From Chrysemys picta bellii (lineage: Eukaryota > Chordata > Testudines > Emydidae), in assembly GCF_011386835.1 (NCBI RefSeq), contig NC_088792.1, positions 45,374,882 to 45,438,881 of the forward strand: a stretch of 64,000 nucleotides of DNA. The letters are read 5' to 3'. Made by a program: the position numbers and the translations under genes. Positions 34,016 to 45,354 of the stretch are shown in pieces (positions within the stretch are counted from its first letter, which is position 1; every line of letters starts with the position of its first letter). The notes under the pieces are model-generated. The model was given only the letters and a program-made list of their open reading frames with translations, was not told the DNA's origin and did not search any database.

Positions 34016-34575
34016 CAAACTGTGGGGTACATGGAGGAACGTTCGGGAGTGGTACATGGCAGGGTCTGGGCCAGCCCCATGGGGCGGAGAGGGAGCACCA
34101 TGCTTCCAGGCCCATTCTGCCCCCTGACTAGCTCCACCTCCAGCCTAGCTTCTCTGCCAACCCCGATCAGCCCACAGTCCTGCTCCACCTCCAGGCCTGG
34201 GACAGTCCCCATGGAGGGGAGGGAAGGCTATGCTTCCAACCGCCTCCACCCCCAACCCCATTCAGCCCCCAGTCCTCCTCCATCCCCAGGCCAGATCCAT
34301 CCCCATCCCCAGTCCCACTCCACCTTCAACCATGCTCTGCCTGCAGCCCCAACTCTACTCCACCCCCTGCTCCATCCCCAGCCCAGCTCTGCCCTCATTC
34401 CCTCTCTGCTCCCAGCCCAGCTCTGCCCCCATCCCCAGTTCTGCCCCCAGCGCCACCTTCAGCCCACACTCTTCTGCTGAGAAAGCTTTGGCTGTCCAGT
34501 AATGGAGAGTGTGCATGGACAGATTCCATTACTGGTAAGGGGGGGGGTGCAACTGGAAAAGTTTGCACACTACTG
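34016..34575. mobile_element. hAT-like MITE with C-rich core
   Basis: The left end is CAGTGGTCACCAAACTGTG and the complement of the right end is CAGTAGTGTGCAAACTTTTC. This pair is typical of a hAT MITE. The core (34200-34480) is a C-rich imperfect tandem array with CCCAGCCCAGCTCTGCC units. I could not confirm the 8-bp duplication. Confidence 0.6.
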
Positions 34576-35003
34576 ACAGAGCATATGGAGATATTATACC
34601 TGCCTAATTATAATATTTCCAGCACTCCTCCTAGGAGAGGGAGGCTCCAAACCATCCTCTTGACAGAGCAGGGGCTCCAATCTAGCCTTGGCAGCTAAAT
34701 TCAATTATCAACAAGTGAAATACAAGGAGTTTAGTCCTGCTTCAAGAATACATCTGAAGGCAAATTTCAAGGTGGAGTTGCTACAGACACATCCACAATG
34801 AAGCACTTATCCAGCAGGCAAGCAACTACACACAAACAGCTGCTGCTTGTGACTGCAGAGCACAAGCTGTAAACAGCACACAGCTTTCTTCATGGGGGGC
34901 TTACAATAAGTGCAGCAATTGGCTTTTTAGTTGGGGGGGTGTCCTTTTTACATTATTCATAGCTGGAAATATCACTATTACAAAGGAATAAGTAGATCTA
35001 ATC

Positions 35004-35947
35004 TAGGGTTACCATATTTTCATTTTAAAAGAGGAGGACACTCCACGGGGCCCAGGGCCCGCCCCAACTCCACCCCGGCCCCGCCCCAACTCCGCCCCTT
35101 CCCCAAAAGTTCCCGCCCCAACTCTGCCCCCTCCCCTGAATGCTCCGCCCCCTGCTCCTCCCCCTCCCCTGCTTCCCGTGAATCAAATGTTCGCGGGAAG
35201 CCTGAAACAAACAGGGAGGCAACAGGTAAGCTGGGGCTGGGGCGGGGTGCGGCCCAGGCCAAGAGGCTCTGGCCCCGGCGTCTCCCGCCCGGCTCGGCTC
35301 GGGCCCTGGGGCGCCGGCCCCCGGCCGAGCACCGCCAGCCCCGCCCCCGGCTGATCACCGCCGTCCCCAGCTCCCGGCCCCCGGCTGAGCACCCCCAGCC
35401 CCGGGCCAGCACCGGCCCACAGCCCAACACCCCCAGCCAAGCACCGCCGGCCCCGCCCCCGGCCGAGCACCGCCGGCCCCGGGCCAGCCCCCGGCCGAGC
35501 ACCCCTGCTCCCGGGCCAGTGCCGGCCCCTGGCCCAACACCCCTAGCCGAGCACCGCCGGCCCCCGCCCCTGGACCCCAGCCGAGCACCCCCGGCCCTGG
35601 GCCAGCGCCGGCCCCCGGCCGAGCACCCCCGGCCAAGCACCGCCGGCCCCGGCTCCCGGCCCCTGGCCCAACACCCCCGGCCGAGCACCGCCAGCCCCGG
35701 GCCAGCGCCGGCCCCCGGCCGAGCACCGCTGGCCCCGGCCCCCAGCCGAGCACCCCCGGCCCCGCACCGCTGGCCCTGGCCGAGCACCCCTGGCTCCGCA
35801 CTCCTGACCCCAGACCCTGGCCGAGCCCCACCGGGCCCTCCCTATTTTCCCGGACATGTCCGGCTTTTTGGGATTTCCCCCCGGTCGGGGATTTGAGGCC
35901 CAAAAAGCCGGACATATCCGGGAAAATCCGGACGTATGGTAACCCTA
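35004..35947. mobile_element. MITE-type element with GC-rich minisatellite
   Basis: The ends read TAGGGTTACCATA and TATGGTAACCCTA, an exact 13-bp inverted repeat. Near the right end the inverted words GGACATGTCCGG and CCGGACATATCCGG appear. Between about 35085 and 35830 the core is a very GC-rich tandem array with a unit around 20-35 bases built from GGCCCCGGGCCAGC, CCCGGCCGAGCACC and similar words. Long open frames on both strands come only from the lack of A/T-rich stop codons. Confidence 0.65.
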
Positions 35948-37619
35948 TATCGGTAGCACATTCGCTGCTAGAACAAAAGGCTACCACAGGACAATATGTA
36001 AAAAACTTGAGGCCGAAATTATTTGACAGCATCTCTTTCAGACAGGGTTTTGTTTTGTTTTTTTTAAGTTCAGCAGCTTAAGCACGTTTGCTATATACTG
36101 CCCATGTCATTTGGTAACTGTACTTCATGATCATTTCAGATCCATTAGGCGACTCAGAGTCAATTTACCAACTTCCTGTTTGACCACTTGCATGACACAA
36201 TTTCTTGGGACTTGTTTAAGTAATTGGTGAAACCCGTTAAGGAGTTAATTATTTAAAGAAGAAGACCTCTACATATGTATAGTGTTAAGTGCTTATTGTG
36301 TAGTGTTAGAAATCAGGTATTAAGCTAGCTAGTAGCATTTAACTGAGTTCATTTGGAGTAGGAGTTGGAGGTGAGTGGAGTAGCGTTAGCCAAGATTTCT
36401 GCTTGCATGACTGCTAAATATAATGCAAAGCAGTGAATATAATAAAGGCAGACTAGCCTGTGAGCTACACAGGTCAGCGCCCTCAAATTAAATAAGCAGA
36501 GTGAGGGGGTTTCAACTCTGCCAGTGCCCTGAGCTTCTTTGTAGGTGGGTGTAAGGCCTCACAGATCTATAACTCAGGTCTGTAGAGCTACCAGGCGGCT
36601 GGCATCTCCAGACTGCCACTCTACCTTCCCTTGGAGTGCTGTAGACTCTCCAGCCTTTTGGTCAGTTCATCCCCTCCCTAGGGTGTTGTCTCTCAAGCAG
36701 CTCTTTAGTAGCTTGTAGGAATCATCTTTCTCCAGCCTGCTAACTCTCTTGGGTAGATGCCCTGCCGCTTCTCAGCCCTTTAATCCTCCCGGCCATTGAG
36801 AGGCTTCCTATCAGCAGTACCAGTTTTAACCCTTTGGTTGCTGGGTCAGCCTGGAGTATATATTCCCCATGATTTTATAATATGTTTTTTCTATAATAAG
36901 CCTGGTGATTAGTTGTAATGGGGATGATAGTTTGAATACTACAACTATTATTCAGATCCTCTTATTAATAGAAGATGAGCAGACTTGGTCCTTAAATGTG
37001 TTCCAAAGACAAGAAGTTGGTGCGATACACTGAGCTGCACACAATTGAACAGATGTTAACTATGGACTTCAGCAGAAACTCAGATTGAGAACACGGAAGC
37101 CTTTGATCAGCATATCAAAAGGCAATGATAATGGGTGTACTCGCTGCACTGCACTATACTTGATAACATCTGCTCCCTGGAAAGTCAAATCCATTAAGCA
37201 AAACCGCAGCTGTAGTGCTAATTAAAACAAATGCTGTATAAGTAAGTGTCTCATTTTTTCCCCTGGTATATTAAACTAGTTCCAGTGCATCAGCAATTCT
37301 GCTCACAAGCATCTTAAGATTTCTTCTAATGGGTTGACCCAGGATTCTAGTAGTTAAATGTTGTTAAGCGTCTTGCACTTCAGGGCAGCTTGGGCTGGGC
37401 ATGCTGCTGATACATTATGCTCAGTTTCAGGTCATGGGTGAGGAGAAAGGAGAAGAGCTGGAGGGGAAAAAAATTCAGACAAATTGTTTATTCACCCAAA
37501 AAAAAAATAGTTTCAGTGAACCCAAACTATTTATAAATTTGACAAAAATTCACCAAATAATTTTGGCCAAAACAATATTTTGGGGACTTAGGTGCCAGAG
37601 GTATAACAAACCTTGTGGA
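35948..37619. other. Unassigned sequence, possible LTR remnant
   Basis: Between about 36430 and 36890 the minus strand has TATATACTCCAGG, a TATA-like word, upstream of a C/T-rich region, perhaps a decayed LTR. The rest is unrecognised AT-rich DNA. Confidence 0.3.
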
Positions 37620-39020
37620 TAGGGGGAAGTGGTAGATGTGGTATATCTTCGCTATAGTAAGGCTTTTGATACTATCTTGCATGACCCTCTCAAACAAGCT
37701 AGGGAAATACAACCTAGATGGAGCTACTATAAGGTGGAAGTATAACTGATTGGAAAACCGTTCCCAGAGAGTAGTTATCAGTGGCTCACAGTCATGCTGG
37801 AAGGGCATATTGAGTGGGGTCCTGCAGGGATCAGTTCTGGGTCTGGTGCTGTTCAATATCTTCATCAATTATTTTGATAATGGCATAGAGAGAACACTTA
37901 TAAAGTTTCAGAGTAGCAGCCGTGTTAGTCTGTATCCGCAAAAAGAACAGGAGTACTTGTGGCACCTTAGAGACTAACAAATTTATTAGAGCATAAGCTT
38001 TCGTGGGCTACAGCCCACTTCTTTGGATGCATATTCTATAGAAAGAATCCAAAGAAGTGGGCTGTAGCCCACGAAAGCTTATGCTCTAATAAATTTGTTA
38101 GTCTCTAAGGTGCCACAAGTACTCCAGTTCTTATAAAGTTTGTGGACGATACCAAGCTGGGAGGGGTTGCAAGTGCTTTGGAGAATAAAATTAAAATTCA
38201 AAATGGTTTGGACAAACTGGAGAAAAGATCTGAAGTAAATAGGATGAAATTAAATAAGGACAAATGCAAAGTTCTCCACTTAGAAAGGAACAATCAGTTG
38301 TAAAACATACAAAACAGGAAATAACTGCTTAGGAAGGAATACTGTGGAAAGGGATCTGGAAGTTCTAGTGGATCACAAGCTAAATGAGAGTCAACACTGT
38401 ATCACTGTTGCAAAAAAAGCAAACATCATTCTGGAATGCATTAGTAGAAGTATTGTAAGCAAGACACGAGAAGTAATTCTTCTCTACTCCACGTTGATTA
38501 GGCCTCAACTGGAGTATTGTGTCTAGTTGTGGGCACCACATTTCAGGAAAGATGTGGACGAACTGGAGAAAGTCCAAAAAAGAGCAACAAAAATTATTAA
38601 AAGGGTCTTGAAAACATGATTCATGAGGGAAGATTGAAAAAAACTGGGTTTTTTCAGTCTGGAGAAGAGAAGACTGAGGCAGGACATAGCAGTTTTCAAA
38701 TACATAAAACGTTGTTACGAGGAGGCGGGAGAAAAATTGTTCTCCTTAACCTCCGGGGATAGACAAGAAGCAATGGGCTTAAATTGGAGCAAGAGTGGTT
38801 TAGGTTGAAGATTAGGAAAAACTTCCTGTCAGGATGGTTAAGCACTGAAGGAAATTACCTAGGGAGGTTGTGGAATCTCCTTCATTGGAGATTTTTCAGA
38901 GCAAGTTAGACAAATACCTGTCAGGGATGGTCTAGATAACATTTAGTACTGCCATGAGTGCAGGGGACTGGACTAGACGACCTCGCAAGGTCCCTTCCAG
39001 TGCTACAATTCTATGATTCA
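37620..39020 (+). mobile_element. CR1 LINE, 5'-truncated, plus strand
   Basis: It starts inside the RT region (VDVVYLRYSKAFDTI-like reading), with [14 protein letters not shown] (37820-37860). A plus-strand frame at 38344-38526 reads RDLEVLVDHKLNESQHC and LIRPQLEYCV, the C-terminal part. It ends in ACAATTCTATGATTCA at 39005-39020. The ADD box region is split by the nested Penelope foldback at 37909-38129. Stops break the frame. Confidence 0.92.
37909..38129 (-). mobile_element. Foldback Penelope tail nested in CR1
   Basis: A full tail on the minus strand (outer end CAGAGTAGCAGCCGTG) is joined head to head to a second tail that lacks the outermost 30 or so bases. It is flanked by a perfect 12-bp repeat CTTATAAAGTTT (37897-37908 and 38130-38141). 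Removing it restores CR1. Both arms carry the subfamily 2 stem II (GTGGGC-TGTA-GCCCAC), but the hammerhead core reads CCAAAGA instead of CUGANGA, so this copy should not cleave. Confidence 0.85.
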
Positions 39021-39604
39021 CAAAATAGTCAGAGGAGGAGAAGTTGCTGTCTCTTTTACAACTGTTAGCCCAGAGCACTCACATGGGACATGAGACTGAA
39101 CGTCAATGCCCCTCTCTGCCTAATACGGAACAGGGATTTGAACTTGGGCAGCTGAGTGCCATAGCTACTGGCTACTGGGTATTCTGGGGGGAGAAGGGGT
39201 TGTTGAAAATGCTCCATTTTGTATAAAATACTTGACTAGTCATGGTCTAAAGAATGATTTTATGGGCTGGTGAAGCAGGCATTCACCTGGGAAGTGGGAG
39301 ACCCACATTTATGGCCCTGCTCCAATGACCATTTAATTTATACACATCTTATAAATATTTGGAAGTTGTATATTCATCCAAATCAATTTTACTGTTAACT
39401 CTTAATATTTAGTCTTATTTGGAGGTATTAACATTGATTTTCCTTGTCTTGACAATTGAAATTTCAGTATGGTATGTGCCCGGTCTTCCAACAGTTTCAG
39501 TGGCACTCACAGTGCTGACTGCAGTTCTGAAGTTCAGGACCTTCAGCATGAATACAATGCACTGAGACAGTTCCCTCATACTATTCTGTGAAACTAACTT
39601 GTTC
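39021..39604. other. Unassigned spacer between facing CR1s
   Basis: This spacer of about 585 bp lies between the 3' ends of two CR1 copies in opposite orientation. I recognise nothing in it. Confidence 0.45.
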
Positions 39605-41160
39605 CTTAACATAAGGATGGCCATACTGGGTCAGACCAAAGGTGCATCCAGCCCAGTATCCTGTCTGCCGACAGCGGCCAATGCCAGGTGGCCCAGAGGG
39701 AGTGAACCTAACAGGTAATGATCAAGTGATCTCTCTCCTGTCATCCATCTCCACCCTCTGACAAATAGAGGCTAGGGACACTATTCCTTACCCATCCTGG
39801 CTAATAGCCATTAATGGACTTAACCTCCATGAATTTATCTAGTTCTCTTTTAAACCCTGTTATAGTCCTAGCCTTCACAACCTCCTCAGGCAAGGAATTC
39901 CACAGGTTGACTGTGTGCTGTGTGAAGAAGAACTTCATTTTGTTCGTTTTAAATCTTCTGCCCATTATTTCATTTGGTGGCCCCTAGTTCTTATGTTATG
40001 GGAACAAGTAAATAACTTTTCCTTATTCACTTTCTCCATACCACTCATGATTTTATATACCTCTATCACATCCCCCCTTAGTCTTCTCTTTTCCAAGCTG
40101 AAAAGTCCTAGCCTCTAATCTTTCCTCATATGAAATCCATTCCAAACCCCTAATCATTTTAGTTGCCCTTCTCTGAACCTTTTCTAATGCCAGTTATCTT
40201 TTTTGAGATGAGGAGACCACATCTGTACACAGTATTCAAGATGTGGGCATACCATGGATTTATATAAGAGCAATAAGATATTCTCCATCTTATTCTCTAT
40301 CCCTTTTTTAATGATTCCTAACATCCTGTTTGCTTTTTTGACTGCCGCTGCACACTGCGTGGACGTCTTCAGAGAATTATCCATGATGACTCCAAGATCG
40401 CTTTCCTGATTAGTTGTAGCTAAATTATCCCCCATCATATTGTATGTATAGTTGGGGTTATTTTTTCCAATGTGCATTACTTTACATTTATCCACATTAA
40501 ATTTCATTTGCCATTTAGTTCCCCAATCATTTAGTTTTGTGAGATCTTTTTGAAGTTCTTCACAGTCTGCTTTGGTCTTAACTATCTTGAGCAGTTTAGT
40601 ATGATCTGTAAACTTTGCCACCTCACTGTTTACCCCTTTCTCCAGATCATTTATGGATAAGTTAAATAGGATTGGTCCTAGGACTGACCCTTGGGGAACA
40701 CCACTAGTTACCCCTCTCCATTCTGAAACTTTACCATTTATTCCTACCCTTAGTTCCCTGTCTTTTCACCAGTTCTCAATCCATGAAAGGATCTTCCCTC
40801 TTATCCCATGACAACTTAATTTACGTAAGAGCCTTTGGTGAGGGACCTTGTCAAAGGCTTTCTGGAAATCCAAGTACACTATGTCGACTGGATCCCCCTT
40901 GTCCATGTTCGTTGACCCCCTCAAAGAACTCTAATAGATTAGTAAGACATGATTTCCCTTTACAGAAACCATGTTGACCTTTGCCCAACAATTTATGTTC
41001 TTCTATGTGTCTGACAATTTTATTCTTTACTATTGTTTCAACTAATTTGCCCGGTACTGACATTAGACTTACCAGTCTGTAATTGTCCGGATGTTTCTAG
41101 AGCCCTTTTTAAATCTTGGCGTTACATTAGCTATCTTCCAGTCATTGGGTACAGAACTAT
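39605..41160 (-). mobile_element. CR1 LINE, 5'-truncated, minus strand
   Basis: The 3' end is at 39605 (complement TTGGTCTGACCCAGTATGG, ATCCTTATGTT). The minus-strand frame 40184-40621 reads KFTDHTKLL, MKFNVDKCKVMHIGK, SDLGVIMDNSLK and ENILLLYKSMVCPHLEYC, the RT C terminus. Note that the catalytic ADD box is replaced by TDH. A second frame (40851-41063) reads SVPGKLVETIVKNKIVRHIEE and GFCKGKSCLTNLLEFFEGV, the palm entry. It stops near 41160, at the point matching 13740 in the other copy. Confidence 0.92.
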
Positions 41161-41480
41161 GTGCTGATGGAGGCTGTTTCTTTACTAAGATGGCTATGTC
41201 TTAAGTTAACATTTGTAGAGTTACTGCACATATTCAAAAAAGAGAAGGATTCCTTCTACTCCTGTTTGAAATATGCACTCTCTCAATATGATACAAAACC
41301 AGTGAAATTCACTTCCCTCTTCACAATGAAATTGTGAGACAGGATATTTTGGAAGGGACACATGAAATGAAAATAAAAGGGGCAATTGCAATGGACATCT
41401 ATTACAGAATCCCAGTACTGAATGAAATATTTTCGGACTATGTCTTGATCTTCTTGAACATACAGAATATGTTGCTTCTT
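41161..41480. other. Unassigned sequence
   Basis: I see nothing recognisable between the CR1 break and the Penelope tail. Confidence 0.4.
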
Positions 41481-41608
41481 GCATCTGAAGAAGTGAGGTT
41501 CTTAGCCACGAAAGCTTATACTCCCAATACTTCTGTTAGTCTTAAAGGTGCCACAGGACCCTCTGTTGCTTTTTACAGATTCAGACTAACACGGCTACCC
41601 CTCTGATA
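41481..41608 (+). mobile_element. Penelope-like 3' tail, plus strand
   Basis: A single tail of subfamily 1 runs from GCATCTGAAGAAGTGAGG to the full terminus near CACGGCTACCCCTCTGATAC. There is no inverted arm. It is therefore a 5'-truncated solo tail. The flanking duplication was not resolved. Confidence 0.78.
41485..41523 (+). ncRNA. Hammerhead-ribozyme-like core, Penelope tail
   Basis: CUGAAGA (41485-41491), the subfamily 1 stem II with one change, GAAA (41510-41513) and UUAU loop are present. Stem III reads GC-UUAU-AC, so one of its two GC pairs is lost. This copy should be weaker than those at 1677 and 16037. Confidence 0.5.
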
Positions 41609-41624
41609 CAGAATAGTACACTTT

Positions 41625-41960
41625 TGGGCACGGGTGGCGGGCATCGCAGACTGGGGAGACTGAACCTCCCCAGACAGCCAGATGTGGCCCCGCCCATGCT
41701 CCGCAGCCCCCTTCTGCTTCCTGCTCTTTCTCTGTAGCCCAGGCTGGGGCTAGGGCAGGCTGGCCTGCAACCTGGGGCAGCTGGGGCCAGTGTTCAGGCG
41801 CCTGGCGCTGGGGCCCCACCGCTCAGCACTCCAGGGCTGGGGGTGCTGGGATCATGCCGCCCAGTGCTCTGGGGCAGCCCGGGGCTGGGATGGGTGGGGG
41901 TTAGCCTCCCCCAACTGGTAGTTCACATGCCGCCAATACTCCTTAACTACGCCTCTATTA
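41625..41960. mobile_element. GC-rich MITE-like repeat
   Basis: A sharp GC-rich island (CAGGCTGGGGCTAGGG, GGGGCAGCTGGGGCC) lies in AT-rich DNA and ends at TTAACTACGCC. This resembles other GC-rich non-coding elements of the window. Terminal repeats were not confirmed. Confidence 0.35.
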
Positions 41961-42149
41961 AAATATAGCAGATGACAAACTTCCTTATCCAGGCAGCAGA
42001 GAGGAGAAAGCAACCTGGATATGCTATATCTATCCATCCATCCTGGGTTTCACCCCTGGACTGTAGTAAATCATTTAATTCAACAGCTCACAAAATCTTC
42101 CTTAAAAACAAAATCGGATGGTGTAGAATGATTGTCACTTATAAGGAAT

Positions 42150-42229
42150 TACTATGAATTTATTTATACTGTGTTACCACCCAGAAGCCTCATTCAGGAT
42201 TGAGGCCCCATCATGCTAAGTGCTGTGCG

Positions 42230-42260
<31 letters not shown>

Positions 42261-42261
42261 A
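42150..42261. repeat. Old LINE 3' fragment with (GC)n(AC)n
   Basis: TCAGGATTGAGGCCCCATCA and TGCTAAGTGCTGTGC resemble a widespread old LINE 3' end. At 42226-42238 it runs into GCGCGCGCGCG and then (AC)n up to 42261, an alternating purine-pyrimidine tract. Confidence 0.5.
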
Positions 42262-44424
42262 GAACGATGCAGTCTCTGCTGCAAGAAAAGGTAACGCATC
42301 TAGCTAGAGGCAGTTGTCCAAAAATATGTAAATTAAGTTTCAAATGTAAATTTTATACTTCGTTACAAATGAGGGGAAGAATATCAATGATTTTTGAAAG
42401 GTGGTAAGGGGAGATTAAATTTGTCAAGCAACGGTTTGATTCCTGTAAGACAATAATAGAAACAATTAAGAATAAAAAATGTATAAAACTATTTTTCAAA
42501 ATGTACTTTAGAATGGGTGTGCTTGAAATTAAGACACATTTTAGTTTATGGACACTTAAAACAAGGCTTTCAAGAGATATTATTGCTACTAACTTGATTC
42601 CAGAATTTCCATTTGTCCTTGTTGGCTGACTTCACACTCAATTCTTCACTTTCTGGTCTAGTTTCCTAATGATTTAAGTAACTTATGATGAAACCATAAG
42701 TTCTAAAGATCAAATATGCCATTTATTATAGTAGAAATGGTTTATATCTGGGTGATTGCTTTCTAATTGTTGCAAACAAGTTTCAGCTTTGAAAGCTTAT
42801 TTTGAAATTGATTTATTGGTACTTAGATAAATTTTGCTCATTTAAAAAGATATGAGTTTGCGGATCATCTGGATAGCGTAACTTCAATAGTACACACCAG
42901 CATGGCACACCCAGTAAAGTATACGTCCAATAAAATGAAGGGAGAGCAGAAAAAAAATAAAAATCAAAACACTGAAGAAATTAAGCTTAGCAGTTCTAGT
43001 TCCCAATCTGCATTCTAAAGAAACTTTACAATAAAAACAAACTCCCCATAAAATAATACTAAACAGTAGTTTGCAAAATGGCCATGTGGAGGAGAGCTGG
43101 ATAAGACATGAAAAACAACAGTATAAACACCACTAATTATTCATTTAGAGGCTGCAAATCAAGGCTTAGAAAATAAAAACTTCTCCTCAGGCTGCAGGAT
43201 GAATTGGATTGACAGCAGAATAAAAAAAAATGACATGGACAGCTCTGAAGGTGTCATTTCTGATTTAGCATTATGTATAATTATGATGAAACATTTTAAA
43301 AATATATATGTAGGCTTGAAGTCTTTGAATAATCACGTGTTCTCTAAAACTGGGTGACAATTATAGATGTATTTTTTTAAATCAGCTCTTATAAGTACTG
43401 TATCAATGATTTTTTAAAATTAGGGCTTTGAATAAAATTTCTTTCTCAAGCTATTACATGGAATTTAGAGGCATATGGAATTACAGAGTACAACAAAACA
43501 GACTATTACCTTATTTTAAGCTTACTATTTTAGAACTGCTACACTTCTATCTCCTAACTTCACTGAAATCCATTATCGTCTCTTAGAGTAAAATTTTGCC
43601 TTCAGTTACGCCCATGCAGCTCAAATGAAGGCAAACATTTCTGAATGGCACAACTCGAGCTAAAATGAGACTCTTAAGCCACTGGAACTGTGGCTGAGTC
43701 AGAATTAACTGCAGGCAAAAACTTATTTAATTTGTCCTACAGTCAGGTAGTTATTGGTGCAATTAAGCAGATGTGTCTGTAAAGTAAAGCCAAGGAATAT
43801 ATACCAAATGGCCAAATTTATGCTTAGAGTAATTCCTTTGACTTCATTGGAATTATACCAGGCATAAATGGGGCCCAAAATCATCTGCTACACTTAGCAC
43901 ACAAATCCACTGCAGATGAGATTCCAAGCAGCCACCTCTCAAATCCCAATGCACTTTATCTTGATCTTCCTTTTGGATTGTTTTTTTTAATCTATAGCCC
44001 CACCCCTTTCCCACATATTAGACAATTTACACTCATTTATACCAATTTGTTGTAGAACTTACATCATTGTTCATGTCACCTCTGAACTTGCCTGACTTGC
44101 ATCCTCTGGAGCCTGATAGATTTCAGTGGGCTGTAAATCAGAATATAAATTAGTTCATAGTTCACAATGGCTGAGCTAAGGAGATACAACATAGTTTTGT
44201 AAAAAAGGCTTTTGAGCTGAGAGATAATACTGTACAGCAGCAGAAAAAGCTCAAAGCTCTACTTTATACTGTGGTTTTGGTTTTAACTCTTCTCACAGCA
44301 AGAGCTCTTGTAGATTCACTGACTATTAAAAGCCCAATCACAGCTGGGCTGTGTCAGAGCAAAGTGGAGAAACTAATTATTCTCTTTTAAAGTGAGCTTA
44401 TCGGAACTTAAAAGCTAAATTTGA
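42262..44424. other. Unassigned AT-rich, low-repeat stretch
   Basis: This is one of the longest parts of the window with no recognisable transposon. No coding frame is convincing. It may be unique, possibly conserved non-coding DNA. Confidence 0.45.
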
Positions 44425-45354
44425 TAGCACTGGGCAAAAAAATTTCAGCTGAAACTTCCTGCCTCCCCCCTCCCCCAAAAAACAACAGATTTAGTGACAT
44501 CTAAACAGTTTGCACATTTATGCAGTTTTGTTGTAGCAATGTCACCCACCAACAGAAATTGGTCCAATACAAAATAATAATAATATTTACCTCACCCATC
44601 TTTTCTCTCTTGCAAATTTATGTTGGTATCACCAAATTGTTAGTTTTGAAAACACATTCCAAAAAGGTCAGTTTTGAAATTTTTGAAAGGAAACTGAGAT
44701 TTTTTGGTTCAAAACAACTTTTCACTTCAAATTTTCCTTTTGATTCTTAAAAATTCAAAAATACTTAGAAATACTCAAAAAAAAAATCAAACAAATGTTT
44801 CATTTTGGGTCAAACACAATGTTTTATTTGACCCTAAATTAATTTTTATTTTTTTTTAAATTACCAGTAAAGCCAAAAGAAATTTTAAAATTAAAAAGTT
44901 TAGTCCAACTCTAAAACTTGGTCAGTTCTTGGATAGGGACCTCCAAGTGGCACCGAAGTGCTCCAGGAAGTAGCATGGTTTAGTAAGTGGCACTTTTCCC
45001 TCCATTTCCACGCTGAGCCACTGACCTTATTGCACTGGCCACACTGTGCTGCTGAACATGTAGTCTTTCAGAGGAGGCATAAAAGTAAGGGCCTGACCAT
45101 GTCTAGACATTAAGATTCATGTTTTTTTTCCTAAAAACGTGGATGTTAACCCCAATGTCCTGGCTAGATTACAACATGGGTGTGTGCATTTTACCTATCT
45201 AAAACTTCACCTGCAGTGTCAACTGGATATGTAATTGTATTTTACTCTATTCTAGATTTTTTTGCTGCTACACATTGTGAAACAGTTCCTAAGTTCCACC
45301 CTGGAGGTAGTTACATTGCAGTGTTGGTGACTTTATCTCATAGACGTAATTCAC
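44425..45354. other. Unassigned, with AT-rich self-complementary patch
   Basis: Around 44425-44920 alternating TTTTGAAATTTTTG and CAAAAAAAAAATC-type words resemble the AT-rich patches at 15690 and 56560. The remainder is unrecognised. Confidence 0.35.

Noticed and set aside
34931..35896. Long open frame of 321 codons, and frames of 255 and 225 codons on the other strand
   Set aside because: They lie in a GC-rich tandem array and have Pro/Ala/Arg or Gly/Ala/Arg low-complexity translations on both strands. They come from the lack of A/T-rich stops, not from a gene.
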